A stretch of DNA of 64,000 nucleotides from Drosophila persimilis (GCF_003286085.1 NW_020825289.1:20424001-20488000), one strand, 5' to 3'; shown: positions 24,998 to 37,700, numbered from the stretch's first letter. Program-made: numbers and translations. The notes: generated from the sequence alone by a model not told the origin.

Positions 24998-25008
24998 CAG
25001 TGTGACCG
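24998..25008 (-). promoter_or_regulatory. Motif 1 (M1BP) core-promoter element of the RMND5 gene
   Basis: CAGTGTGACCG is the reverse complement of the Motif 1 consensus YGGTCACACTR. It lies about 210 bp upstream of the ATG. A Motif 6 pair (AAAATATACCGTAAATATAC) follows at 25026-25045. Confidence 0.7.
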
Positions 25009-25019
25009 TGGACTTATCT

Positions 25020-25945
25020 CACTTTCAAAATATACCGTAAATATACTGACAAATTCAAGTTCTATTTTATATATTCCTCGATTTTGATATTCCGTGGAAT
25101 ATTACTAGCTATATAGAACATTTAGCCGTGCCCACATAAATTTAGCCCATTGATGAATCAATTTTCTACTTAACTGGCTTATTTTTATTACTTGCTTTTA
25201 TTGTATTTTGACTAAAACAAGGTTTGAACAAAATAGTTCAACAAAAAATCAGTCGCAATGTTGCTGGTATTTAAAGACATGATGAGTGTATAGGTCTTTG
25301 TACACCCTATTTCCTTAATTTTATATGAAGATGAAACGTGATTTATAAAGAAATTTTCCCAAATTGATATTCTTTAGACATATGCAAGTACATTACTAGT
25401 ATCTTGTATATATTTATCTCGATCCTGATACCTACTGAGCCTTGGAAGACAAACGTGTTCACAGTTCTATAATACCCCTTTCTCTAGGGTATGAAAACTA
25501 GTGTTGCCGGTAATCATTGTCGTCAACCGGTTATTTATCAATAAATACTCGTTTTTGATCTTCCGTCGAATATTACTAGCTACCTAAGACCCTCAGGTCT
25601 GAACTCATAATTTTATCCAATTATTACATAAATTTCCTACAAGACTGGTCAACTTTAAGTTCTCATCATTATTGGATTGTTTATAAAATAAGGTTTAAGC
25701 AAAACAGACCAACAAAAATGTCCACTAAATTAATTACCTTACATGGGAACTACACGTTTGCTACATATTAACTACATTTTCATGTAATTACCAAAGGCGA
25801 CACCTGAAGGCAAAATGTGTACGTTTCAAACATTTTTGCCCGTTTTTTTTTTCATATAAGCCCCATGGCAGCGCCAGTGTGAAAAAGTTCCGTTATCTAC
25901 TATTTAATATGCATTTTTTCCGACATTTTTGAAAAAATTGAGGTT
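25020..25945. repeat. Spacer with a diverged direct duplication of about 190 bp
   Basis: The segment at about 25070-25255 (CTCGATTTTGATATTCCGTGGAATATTACTAGCTA...AACAAGGTTTGAACAAAA) recurs at about 25545-25715 (CTCGTTTTTGATCTTCCGTCGAATATTACTAGCTA...AATAAGGTTTAAGCAAAA). The spacer is AT-rich and otherwise without coding signal. CCAGTGTGAAAA at 25874-25885 is a partial Motif 1. Confidence 0.6.
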
Positions 25946-25948
25946 TTG

Positions 25949-26143
25949 ATGGAAAACGATCAGGAATTCGATGCTGATCACGAATTGGTATTCGATGTGG
26001 CCTGGGATATGGCTCTAAGGGGCTTTTCTACACAGTTTCTACATGGGTGCTTTGGTCAAGAGGGTGGGTACATAACGCGTCTTAAAAGTATACGCTCAGA
26101 AATATACCAAAATATACCGTCTCATTTTCAAAATTCACCGTAA
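25949..26143 (+). CDS. Short unrecognised open frame
   Basis: From an ATG in good context (TTTTGATGGAAAAC) the frame encodes an acidic peptide beginning MENDQEFDADHELVFDVAWD and continuing MALRGFSTQFLHGCFGQEG. There it meets a possible donor (GAGG|GTGGGT at about 26063), after which the sequence turns into Motif 6 repeats. The first 38 residues have coding character and a partial Motif 1 sits 75 bp upstream. It could be a first exon, a gene remnant, or chance. No function can be proposed. Confidence 0.3.
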   Translation: MENDQEFDADHELVFDVAWDMALRGFSTQFLHGCFGQEGGYITRLKSIRSEIYQNIPSHFQNSP

Positions 26144-27816
26144 ATTGGTCGATATTGTCTCTGAAGATCTGGCAGCACTGAAAAATCAAGCTGAAAAATC
26201 AATAGTCTGGCCATAGCATGCAAAAATGCTCAAATTCGCATAACATAACGACAAACTCGCAGTTTTAAATTAGCAGTAATTAGATAAGTTAACGAATATT
26301 TAAATACAGTCAATGTATGCACTAACGAAAATGGTAAATATTGTAGCAAAATATGTATAGTTTCTTCGCAAAAAAAATCAAATAAACCGCCAAGGACAAC
26401 AAACTCGGACGCTAAAAATTCGAAGTATTAAAAATAAATGATGAATACACGGTTTAAGCTGTGCGACATTGAATCCTGTTTCAATGCCGTGTCTCCAAAA
26501 ATAAAATAACAGCCAACATTCCGAAGCGCACGAGTACTTTTGGCATGCTCACGAAAATCCAGGTCCAACGACTCCAACGGTTAAGACAGGCAAAGCTAAA
26601 ACAGTGCGCGTACAAACAATTTTACTTTCGCTTAGTCGCAGTCGCAGTCAGTGCGTTTGAAAGCGAAATGGAAATGGAAAACGTTTGGGAGAAACCCCGC
26701 AGAAAATTCATAATATATATATGTATAAATGAGTACTCGCATACAAGTATGGGTGTGCCAATGTTCGCGTGTGTGTGATAATAAGAGAGAAAGAGAGAGA
26801 GAAGAAAGCTGTGAAATAATGGAAACGGAAAAATATCAAAACACAAAATATATATTCAAAAATGCTCGGAATGGGAAGAGAGCACTCGCACTGCTCGCCC
26901 ACAGCTAGAAATGCCCCCGGTGCAGGGGCCCACGTTTCAAATCGTTTTGTCGCACTCATTATTTGATTTTATTCTATTTTATTTGACTTTTGCCGTTTTA
27001 GCGGCCAAAATAACGGACCAATGCTCGCCGACGATTAGGAAGAAGAGCACACACACGGCAGAGAGCGCCGTGCAGTCGTGCCGTCCGTTTTTAAAAATTC
27101 GCTAATAGTTTCAGAAATTTGCCTGGCTGGCCAGTTCGGGAACAACATTCAAACTTTGCGTAAGATCTTTCGCTCCCCAAGTCTTGGGGCAACCTTTGCG
27201 TCCGGGCAACACAGATAAATCCATATATCCATAAAGAAATTGAAACGTTTTTGGAGAAACATTTAATATTATTTATGCGGTCGTTAATTGTGGCAGCGAA
27301 ACTGAACGCTGCCTACTGTGATGTGATTTCTGTGGGCAGACGGAGAGGAAAATAATGAAAAATTATTAGACGGACCCAAAAGACCGAATTGTGCGAGCTA
27401 AAAATAAAAAATATCGGGACTGCTATTTATGTAATAAAGTCTTTTTGTTTTTTTGTTGTCCCACAACAATATTTTAATGTACACGACTTTGCATTGTGAT
27501 TCTTAATTCGAGATCAATGATCAGTGAACGTCGACCTGGGGTGAACTGGAGCGTGTTACTACATTATTGTACCCCAAGTCTATGTATTGTATATTTCAGA
27601 TAATGCTTTAAACGTACAGAAACCCCATCTACAATCTACAATTAACAAAAATGAGCCAATGTCAAAGTTAACCGCAAACTGGAGCCACATTTAGCAGCTG
27701 CATTCAGAGAGCAAAGCATAGCAATTCAACGAACCAAGCAAATCAGATCAGGAATACTTAAGCCTTAGGTTTTAGCTTTAACTATAGGAGAGGAACGAAT
27801 AGGAAACGACTACGAA
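26144..27816 (+). promoter_or_regulatory. 5' flank and probable leader of ric-3
   Basis: Starts with AATATACCAAAATATACCGTCTCATTTTC (Motif 6 pair, 26101-26130) and CTGGCAGCACTG at about 26169-26180, a housekeeping-type promoter arrangement. No credible coding frame follows. An AATAAAG at about 27432 could be spurious. The final 100 bp before the ATG are A-rich leader. Confidence 0.4.
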
Positions 27817-30800
27817 ATGCCTTCAGCAGCCACGAAGAAACGGCCATCCGTTGTCAAGGAGGAGGAGGGTATGACGCCCAAGAAGACGGCCCTGATCATT
27901 GTCACCGTCATTGGATGCATTGCCATATTGTGGCCAAAGGTCTTCCATCCCATGATGTTCGGTTCTGCGCCGCCGCCGCCCCCCCAGCAGCAGAACTTAA
28001 AGGAGCAGAGGAGCGGGGCACCGGGCGGTGAGTTGAGTGGCAATGTTTCCGCAATTAGAATCGAAAATTTATTAGTTATTTCTTTTTATTTATTATTGTC
28101 TCTGTGCGCCTCTGTGTCTGTGTGTGCGTGTGTGTGTATTTGTGTGTTCGCCTGTCCTGTTTGGTGTTTTAGGCTGTTGTGATGTTGTGCTCGACAGGGA
28201 ACAGTTCATGAACGCAACGAAGCCGGATGCTGCCGTACCGTTTGGGCCCCACCTCTACCGGAAACATATTAACCTGTACACGGGTGAAATAAGTAGGTCG
28301 CTCCCTCCATTGGAGCACAGCACTTTCCCTCCATATCTCCGTTAATAATCGAAATCGGTATTTGCATTTCTGCTTTAACTTTTAAAGGGCTTTTTTCACT
28401 AACTTTAAATCGATTCGATTTACCTAACAAATCCCTACTATAAAGGGTCTGTTCTTCGCATACCCTAACCTCATTTTGTGTTTGTTTTATTTGAAAAGGC
28501 AAAGCCGAAAAGTCGTAGCCGAAATAATTGATATAATAATGTTCTTGCCAGGTCTGCGACAGGAGCGTCCGGCCCACCTACATCCAGAGTCCATATACCA
28601 GGCGATGCGGGAGCGTGGACGCGCCATACCAGCCACATCCACCGTGCCCATTGTTGAACGCAAAAGTTCAGCAAGTAATCCGCCCCCGCGCATCGTAGAC
28701 GGACGGGTGAGTTATGCTATCCATCTTGCATTGTGCATTGTTCTCTGGAACGATGATTACACTCGATCATCCAATCCCGATGGTAATAATGGGATCGACG
28801 ATGGAGCGGATGAGACATCATCGCTCTCGTTGGAAGTCATTTATAAATAGAAAAAGTTTATTTTATTTTGGTTTTGTTTTTGTTTTTATGACACTGCACG
28901 CAAACTGAAGGCAAAAGACAGCGCAAACGAAACAAAAACTGTAAAGGATGAGTGGGAGAACAGAAAACTGTGGGGTTGGGTTGTACGAGTACATATTGAA
29001 CTTGTGCCAAATTCAATGCGCCAGTTCCATCTCATCTCATCTCATTTCATAGTAGTCTGTGCTCTCATCTGTACGAGTAGCACACAAAAGAGGACTGCAA
29101 ACACAGAGAATAAATGAATTGAACTATATGTTGCCCCTGTCCGAAACCATTGAGCCGGATACAGAAATATGAATGCCACAAGTTACAGCATGAATGGGTG
29201 TTTTTTAACAATTGCTTTAGGAAAAGTTTGCCGGACTCATGGTGTATTCTGCTCTAAATGATTATCCAATTTAATTTATATCCTATAATGCTCTCGTCTT
29301 GCTTCTTCATTCAGCCTGGTCCCATTCCTGGAATGCGTCCTCCAATGGGAGCCGGAGCTCTGCAACAGCCCCAGCAGCGGGGCAGCAGCATGTGCTTTCT
29401 AATGCCCCTCTACACAATCGGAATTGTCGTTTTCTTTGGCTACACGATAATGAAGGTAAGGATTTATCCTGCAGATCCTCATTCAAAGAATTCGTCCCAA
29501 TCTTGTTTTTCTACACAGATTGCTTTCAAGAAGCAAGTCCCCAATGCACCATACGGACCAGCACCATCGGATACCGGCTTTCGGCAGCAGGTCTTTGGCC
29601 AACAACAGGAACACAGCCAGGTGGAGGATTTGGGCGGCACCAAATTGGGTGAGTTTCCAGACTAGTTCCAGTCACTTTTATTATTTATTCTTCTTGTAGT
29701 TCTTACACACCACAATGCAGCAGCCACACAGACCAAATATCCATCCACCATATACAACACACAACCCGTAACCCAAACACACACCCACCAGTCGATCCGA
29801 TCCTAACCGAACCAATCATTTTTGTACTTTTCTGCTTCCGCCCATGCACACATCTGCATCTGTATCTGCATCTGCATCTGCCCTATGCCTACATATGCGA
29901 TAAGGCTGGCGAGAACACCAGACAAGTAAGCCACATATGGATAAGAAGATCCGAAGAATTTTGTTCGTTTCTTGATTTCGGTTCTAGTCCACTGCGTAGT
30001 CGATTGGATGATGGCGAAGGAAAACTTCGCGCCCATTCTTGAGTTTTGAAATATGTCCTCCTCATTTGGTTTAGTATCTTTTTGCGGATATATATGTATA
30101 GTTTGTTTATTGTGTAGATGTGTACCTATTATGTATTCTAGATGTTGTATATTGTATATATAGTAAGTAAGTGTTTACTAACTCATAAACCAATCACGAA
30201 ATCACAGATTTAGTCACGTCCCCCCACACATGAATATATATGTAGTTTGTTCTGATTTGCCCACCTCCCCTCCCCCCCCTGTAAATACATTAGTTTTCTA
30301 GTCTCGTTTGTCCTTTTGGCGTCAAAATCTCAATCTCAAAGCAAAACTCGTACGAAAATTTTATAGGAATTGCAGCAGTTAAGGCGAAGGCGCATGAGGC
30401 CCCAACGAATGGAAGACAGCGGAGCCGAAGCCGGAGCCGGAGCCACGACGAGGAGCTCTACAATGCCAGCGTGTCGGCCACCGAGGTGGCCAGCAATCTG
30501 TCTATCTCCCTCAAGCACCACCAGGAGCAGATGGAGAAGGAGCAGCTGATGGAGATTGAGAAGTTGCGCCAGAAGCTCGAGGATACGGAGCGGGCGATGG
30601 CCAAGCTGATTGCCGAAATGAACACCGATCAGTATGAGGCAAAGGTTAGCATCGTCACAACAACCACCACAGTGCACTGTTCCGATATGGGACCCAGATA
30701 CAGATTACAATAGCATTTTCTATATCATTTTTGACGATCGTAGCGTAATCAGCCAGGCACCACCGCCGACACCATTCGATATCATTTATTAATACTTATC

Positions 30801-32916
30801 CTGTTTCTTTGTGTTCTCATTTTCAAGATGATTGCCATGAAGTTTCTCAAGCGGCAGCCAAATTTCTAAAACAAAAACAAAAACAACATTCAATTCACAT
30901 AGAATCAATCAATCAATCAGACCAAAATTCAGATCAAAGATCATACCTAAGTACAAGCCAACAATAGATTACTTCTTGTTTTTTCGGTTTCAAGTAGATA
31001 GATGAAATGAATTGAATTGAATCCTTTGGAATGGTTCCCCTTGCTCCCCTTCCCCCTTTTCACGATCAAAATTCTTCTTCTATCCCCCAGCAGCGGCATG
31101 TTAACCGTTAACCTTTACCCCTGTGTATAATATCATTGTCTCACTCTCACTCCACTCTCTCTGTCTGTAACTATTGCATGGAGCGGAACTTTCTCTCTCA
31201 CTCTCTCTCTCTCCCTCCACCGCTCTATCACTGTTCTACTCGTTATTTTGCTCGTCTGCAGTCTATCGGCATGCGATACGATATGATACGATACGATTCC
31301 TTTTACTAACTAACTTTAATGTAAATGTAATACCTGCACCTCTGTGTCTAAACTATTTCAACTAAATTCTTATGATGGGGACATATTTTACAATTCAATC
31401 TGGCCAATCTCTATCCGAAATTAATACTAGTATTCTCTAGAGTCTAGACTGAAACCATCACATTGCCAATAAACTCGTACTCATGCCATTTTATATGCTA
31501 TAGGATTTACCATATATAAATATTCACATATCTGTCGTTTCTACGTTTTCCATGTATCTCACTCTCATGTGTAATCAAACCAATCGAAAAATGAAATGTT
31601 TTGTAATGAAACGAAATCTGTGATACCATGATAAACGAAACCCAAACCGAAACGAAACCCGAACTTTTGTATAGTTGTAACGGCGATACAAGGTTTGATA
31701 GACGCTGCCGATGAGCAATTGAACGTTCGAGACAAGCAGAGGAGTGATACTGAAACTGATTTGAATAAGGTTAGAGGCCGTCAAAGGGTCCCCACACGGC
31801 AATGCAATCGTTGAACATTTTTTGAATATTTTTTGATATACATATGCAATATCTGAATATCTGATTATCTGAATACCTGAATATATCTAATTACGTATTC
31901 TTTCTGTTAATTAACCAAGAACCTTCGTCTAATTGAGTTTTTCGTTGCGTTTCACCTAACCACAAATTGAAGTAATTAATTTCTCGATTTATGATTTTTA
32001 ATGTTTGAGGCTGTAGAAATGCTTGAGTCCAATCCGGAGATTTATGTGCATCTCTAACAGAACTTTTCATATGCCCAATCCCTAGCAAAACGACAACGAA
32101 AAAACGAAAGATCAACTGGAGAAGGACAAGGAGAAGGACAACATTTCCTCCAATGGGCATGCAAACGTAAACACCACCGACCAGGGTGCGGATCCGGCTG
32201 CAAAGGGAGTCAAACAGCAACAACAGCGAAAGCGTCGGGACCTGAGCGCTGAGCGGGAACTAACGGTAAAAATATATCTCTAAAATATATATTTTTGTAG
32301 ATTTGTTGATGTAAATAACCCATTGTTGGCTCAGGTACTGGGCATGGAGGTAACAGCCAGTTGCGAGGGCGGCCGCAAATGGACCGGACGCCCTCCAACG
32401 CCTGTTTTCCGAGCACCAATCGAACATGTAAGTGCCACGGCAGCACCAGCACCAGCCCCCCCGCAGAACAGATCCAATAGAAACTATAGCTGTCCAACTA
32501 CTAGCATTGTGCTTTGCTAAGAAAATAATGCTTACACTCTTCACAATTCCAGTCCAAATTGGAAGGAAACCTACCCGAGCCGCAGTCCATTTACTTGGAA
32601 GGCGCTCTGGCACACGATTCTCAGATTTTGGTGGCCGACGCCCAGACCAAGCGCGAGGAGGTCTACGACACTGAGCTCAATGGATCCGCCGAGGAGCCAG
32701 CCGTAAGAGCAGCGCAGCACTCTACTCTCTCCTTTCTGAATACGCGTTTCTAATTGACTATTCGACTATTCTCACTTTCAGGTCATTCTTAGCAGTAAGA
32801 TGACATTATCATTGATTAATTTGGATGCAAATCAACAAAATGGCAATTGGGGCAAACCCGAAATCGAGAGTCCCCTGGCTGATGATATCGAAATAATTGG
32901 GCACGACGAGCAATAG
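27817..32916 (+). CDS. ric-3: RIC-3, nicotinic acetylcholine receptor chaperone
   Basis: ER membrane chaperone for assembly of nicotinic receptors. Long model: 27817-28027, 28173-28283, 28552-28706, 29315-29455, 29519-29648, 30367-30644, 32086-32265, 32335-32427, 32553-32702, 32782-32916; 527 residues, all phases consistent. Membrane segment 1 (KKTALIIVTVIGCIAILWP) is followed by the Pro/Gln linker; a conserved middle block has RQERPAHLHPESIYQAMRER; membrane segment 2 is FLMPLYTIGIVVFFGYTIMK. A coiled coil (EQMEKEQLMEIEKLRQKLED) with an RS-like basic run before it lies in the sixth exon. Exon 2 is a 111-nt cassette (or 120 nt with a competing GTAGGT donor at 28293) that can be skipped in frame. 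Fly ric-3 is known to be extensively alternatively spliced, which fits the extra exons annotated separately. Confidence 0.92.
29905..29925 (+). other. ric-3: Candidate 21-nt microexon of ric-3
   Basis: GATAAG|GCTGGCGAGAACACCAGACAA|GTAAGC is a 21-nt segment bounded by an AG acceptor and a strong donor. The phase agrees with both neighbours, so inclusion would add the seven residues WREHQTR between the second membrane segment and the coiled coil without changing the frame. Confidence 0.45.
30828..30869 (+). other. ric-3: Candidate alternative terminal exon of ric-3
   Basis: Following TTTTCAAG, an in-phase exon encodes MIAMKFLKRQPNF and a TAA. Used after the coiled-coil exon it would give a short isoform of about 330 residues lacking the acidic C-terminal tail encoded by the last four exons. 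Confidence 0.5.
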
Positions 32917-33401
32917 AGATACTAATACTTACATACATATACAAATACAAATATTTGTATCGATGATGACCTAATTTGGATGGAATTATTGCAGGAGCAG
33001 AGTGAACTAATTAGCAAATTACGACTGATTAACATGAAACAGAATTGCCAATAATTTGATATCTAATTTGTACATATATACATATTGTATTGTATGTTTT
33101 GATATATTCGTTTTGCTTTCGAAAACGCCAACACGTACATGTACATGTACTGGCCCCCCTCCAACTGCTCCAAGAAATTGTGCCCCACTTTGGTCAAACG
33201 TACTCAGATTTGCCCTCGATCGCCTGATTTTATGTGAATAATGTTAGTTGAAACTCAAGGCAAGAACTAGTCTACCACTAAACTAAGCGCATACGATAAA
33301 TTCGAAAATCGCATCGTCTATTATTCTGCACTCTACTCGTATAATACTTTTGCATAATACCCTTCCTCTCGTCACGTTGCGTGGGAATGAAAAATTACCT
33401 T

Positions 33402-33435
33402 AATAAAAAGCGTTCTATTGCACCTTATGAATAAA
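33402..33435 (+). terminator. Poly(A) signals of ric-3
   Basis: AATAAA at 33402-33407 and 33430-33435, about 490 bp after the stop; a further GAATAAAT follows at about 33471. Confidence 0.55.
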
Positions 33436-33725
33436 GGACTAGTGCCACAGCGTTTGTGAAGCTAGTATAGAGAATAAATTATAAACCGGACTTGAAAACG
33501 AAAAAATGTACGCTCATTTACTGATATTATTGAATCTAATATTAGAGAGGGGGCTCTAAAATCTTTTCATTTAGATTCACTTTAACATTAAATATAATTT
33601 TGAATCAACCGCTCGATTGAAACAAGTTGCTCCATTTCGCGCTTAACAGCACCTCGTTGCCTCTTTAGCGCTTAACAGCACATTCCGTGCACTATTTTTC
33701 CATTGCATGTGTACACACTGCCCAT

Positions 33726-33959
33726 CAGCTGTTTGTAGTAAAATCTTGGCTGCGTTTCTGAAATAATTACGTAAATATCGGCAGGTTAGTGTATTTAACA
33801 ATAATTATAATTGAATAGTCCATGATGTCGCTGCAGACATGTCCCGCAACGCTGAAGACCGCTCCCTGTGGTGGCTAAATTGCAGCGGGTAGAATAGATT
33901 CCCATGATTTTGCTTGTTGCTAATGATTTGTGTATTTTTCCTTGTGGTAAACAGCCACC
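33726..33959 (+). promoter_or_regulatory. Promoter E-box and spliced 5'UTR of ND-B14.7
   Basis: CAGCTGTTT at 33726-33734 is the Drosophila core-promoter E-box (Motif 5). A short leader exon probably ends at GGCAG|GTTAGT (33784/33785), and the leader resumes at AACAG|CCACC (33955), five bases before the ATG. Confidence 0.55.
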
Positions 33960-34608
33960 ATGTCGATCTTGCGCTCCAAGTACTACGATCATCCCGAGGG
34001 GGAAGATGCCTTTGGCAAGACTGTGGCCACCAGCAAATACGCCGTCGCCGCCGGCCTGGCCTGGTCCACAGTCGATGTGCTGACGCTGGCGAAGCCAAAG
34101 GGCTACCTGCCCACGCTGGGGCGCTTTGCCTACAACACCGGCCCGCTGATAGGTATGGCCACAGCATTTACTATCACGACACTGGCAGCCACCAATGCTC
34201 GCGGAAAGGATGACAAGTGAGTGGGCGATGCGATACAAGCTTGGACTGACTGACTCCCCGGAGTAACGATTATTTTAATTGCAGAATTAACTACTTGCTG
34301 GGAGGATTCGCTGCTGGGAGCGTCTTCGGGGCCTGGAAACACAACCATGTGGCCGGTCTCTGTGCTGGTCTCTTCCTAGGTGAGCTTCCGCTACCGCGTT
34401 TCTTCCCATTTGCTTATACTCACCCAACGCTGTCTCTGTCTCTTCCACAGGCATTGCTGGTGTCATCAAGAAGATGTCCATCGAACAGGGCTGGGAGTTC
34501 TTTCCCGACACACCCACCAAGCAGTACGGCGGCCTCAACATAGCCCAAAACGATTGGACCATTATGGCCGATCGTCCCAAGGGCTGGACCTCCGAGAAGC
34601 AGTCCTAG
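33960..34608 (+). CDS. ND-B14.7: NADH dehydrogenase (ubiquinone) B14.7 subunit, NDUFA11 homologue
   Basis: Accessory subunit of mitochondrial respiratory complex I, in the membrane arm of the inner membrane. Three exons (33960-34216, 34285-34379, 34451-34608) give 169 residues. The protein starts MSILRSKYYDHPEGEDAFGK and has four hydrophobic, Gly/Ala-rich segments of the Tim17/NDUFA11 type, including KYAVAAGLAWSTVDVLTLA, GPLIGMATAFTITTLAATNA, YLLGGFAAGSVFGAW and AGLCAGLFLGIAGVIKKM. A soluble tail ends with DWTIMADRPKGWTSEK. The ATG has a good context (CCACCATGT). An E-box promoter and a short leader intron fit constitutive expression. The fly gene is recalled as CG9350. Confidence 0.95.
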
Positions 34609-34700
34609 ACGTGGAGTCATCGTTCTTATGTTTAGTGTAATGATTCAATTAGTGAAGGATAAGGCCAAATTCCTGTGCGCCCCGAATGCAGCTGCAGCCG

Positions 34701-34706
34701 AATAAA
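34701..34706 (+). terminator. Poly(A) signal of ND-B14.7
   Basis: AATAAA 93 bp after the stop codon. Confidence 0.7.
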
Positions 34707-34708
34707 TG

Positions 34709-37700
34709 CCAAGTGAGAAGTGATAATGTCAGTTGAAGCCCAATCTGCAGTTGTCCATTCCCAATATCAAATGGTGCCACAGACAGGCCAACAGGCACGG
34801 CTCCGTGGGCCTCATAGATATGCAAACCAGTCGAATGTGCCACAAAAAGCTTATCAGCTCTTGGCGTGAATGAATGACGGCCGGCCCAACGACTTGGTGG
34901 GACCTGGGGAGCCGCAGCAGAAAAAACAGAAAACTAAAAGAAGCATGGGGGAACGAGTCACGCTCCTATGTGGTTCCAACAGTTTATTTCTTTATTTTCG
35001 ACGGCCCATTTAAAAATCCATGAATGTGCATTTACTCATGTTTGGGCCTTTTCACTTTATGTACGCCACGGCTTTCGTCGAGCCGGCCGTATGAGGTGAG
35101 TCATGCCGCATGACAGATGTACATATGTATGTACGTCCATGTGTACGTCTTGGGCATACTAATGCTACTTTTCGTTTTGGGTTCCTGCTGAATCTATTGC
35201 TTTAGCTCAACCACCAGAAATTCCCTTTGTGCAGCGAGGTTTGGCCAATACTTCCTCTACCTTAACCTTTGCCAACCTCAGAATCTCTGCGCAGAGTTGT
35301 TGCTTTGGCCCGGGCTTGTTTTGCTGTTTATTTTTGCCGTTTCGCCTTTCATACCTCCTCCTCGGGACGGACCAAGGCATCTTGGGCAGGTCTTGGCTTT
35401 TTTGTTGGCTGTTATGAAAGAAGAAAGTTTGGTGACCCTTAAGCCGACAGCCGTTAAATCTTTGGTTTCGACAATATCCCTCCTTATATAAGTGATTCTG
35501 ATGTATGTAATAATGATGCTGGTGTTATGAATGTTCTGGCTGGGATGGGGGCATCGTAGAACTCGCCAAACATTTCTCTCGCCACTCACCTTGATCTTTA
35601 GTCCATGTGGCCCACATCCACATCCACAACCCCGCCCGGCGTTGCCTTCCCTCCTCAGGCTGGAAACCAGTCGAGCAGCTTGCCCCGAAGCAAATTAAAG
35701 TGCGCCGAGCGGAGAAGACTCGCGCTGAATCTGTATCCGAATCTGAATCCGACGCTGACTAATCTGTGGCAGCTGGCTCTGGCTTTGGCTCCACTTCACT
35801 CCATTGCATTGCATGCTGGCTCCGTGGCCGATGCCGATGCCGATGCTGATGCCCCAACTGCTGTCATTGCCTCTCAGCATGTTTGAGCATAAACTTGAAG
35901 ATTTTCGCGATCGCCTCGCCTCGCCTCGCCTGGTGATTTATGGGAGATGAATGCTGCGGGAATGGAATGACATCATCATTGCCAATTCGTCTTGGGACTT
36001 GTGAAGAGATGTGTGTGCCAGAGTACTACAATATTCATCTCGGGCTACGATAAAAGTTAATTAAAAATAAAATATGTAATTGTTTTTACTTTTCATACTT
36101 TCGCTTCCTGGCAGACAGGGGAGATCCCATAAATCCCATAAATATGGAATGAGTTTCTCTTGGGGTCTGGTCTGGTCTCCATTCAATTCCAATTATAACC
36201 CTATAGCCCCTTATCAGCACACTTATTCATTTGTTCCCCTATTTCCCAGTGGTAGTGGAGTGGTGGCTGCCTCGCGTGCCACCAGGAGCTAAGGAATCAA
36301 ATATGCTAATTTCCGGCAGGGATTAATACTTACCCCCTGCCTGCCTGGTGCATCGGAGGGGTATGAATATAAAGTACCCGAAAAGCTTTCAAATTAATGA
36401 AACACTTGAGCTGAGCCACTACTCGCAAATGGTAACTTTATTTGTAATGTCAAAATATTGAATTGAGGAGTTGCCCAGCCACATCCCTTGCCCTCGCCTC
36501 GCTGCCATATGAATGTGAAGTGGTCACGCAGCTAGCTGTATGCCGCCGAGCTTCGAGAGTCGTGTCTGGAGATGGAGCAAGACGCTCGTAATTAATCTTA
36601 TTACGAGCAATGCGACTGCTCACTCCATTGCAGTGCACTGGGCTGATGCGTTTTTATGGAATTGCGACTCGTCGGCCCGGTCGCTGCCGTTGCCGCTGCC
36701 GTTGCCGCTGTCGTGTAATCCCTTCAATAAAACCCGCGCAATTCAGGCGACACCACTGTCAATTAATCACATCGCCAAGACGACAGTGATGCCGTCTCTG
36801 TGTTCATCTCTGCATTAGCATGGGCTCCGGGCTCCGGGCTCCTTACTGCGGCGTGTCAGCATCATCTGCGGGCAGACAAGACACCGAAGGTTGCACTCGA
36901 GGGCCACAATTCTGCAATTAAAGACACAAAAGATACAGGCATATTCACATATTTCTACACAAATATTTATATGTATACTTTATGCATCTAAAGATTCTTT
37001 CTTTAAGTGTACATACTCGCACTAATCGGCATCTTCAATTGGTGTCAAAAACTCCAACGACTTAGGGAACTGCACAGTGGGCTGTGAGCATATGCACATC
37101 TGTATGTACGAGTACCAGTTCCCTTAACATAACTTTTCATCAATGGGAAACAGTATTACAGCCACTGTGCTTAGCCACAGACAGAGATCATGTTTGTGCC
37201 TGTGTCTACGGAATCAGGGACACAATTCATCATTGGACACAAAAACATCGCGAGTCGGAGAGCTTCGGCTTCCCCAGCTGCGGAGCTACGTTGCCACAAC
37301 ATTTCTCTCTGTTTGGTTGCAATGACATTCAATAACCCCCTCCTCCTCCTCCTCCTGCTCCTGCTACGCTCCCCAGCCCCATCTTCCGGCAAACAGACAA
37401 CAGTCTCATAAAGCGGCCGGCCGCTTCGGTATTGTGGAAGATGCAAATGCAAATGCAACAGCCTCCGTTGCGACGGACGGGTATATGTACGAGTACATGT
37501 ACATGTATATGGGTATCAGATTCACTTAACCCGATCCGCATCGGGGTCATAAGTGCAGAGTAAATAAAACATTTTACGGCCTCAACGAACGTGCCTACCC
37601 AAGCCGAGGCCGAAAACGAAGACGAAAACGAAGACGAAAACGATGACGAACTCCAAACAAATGAAGTGATTGAATGCGTTGCGCCGACGCAGACGCGAAC

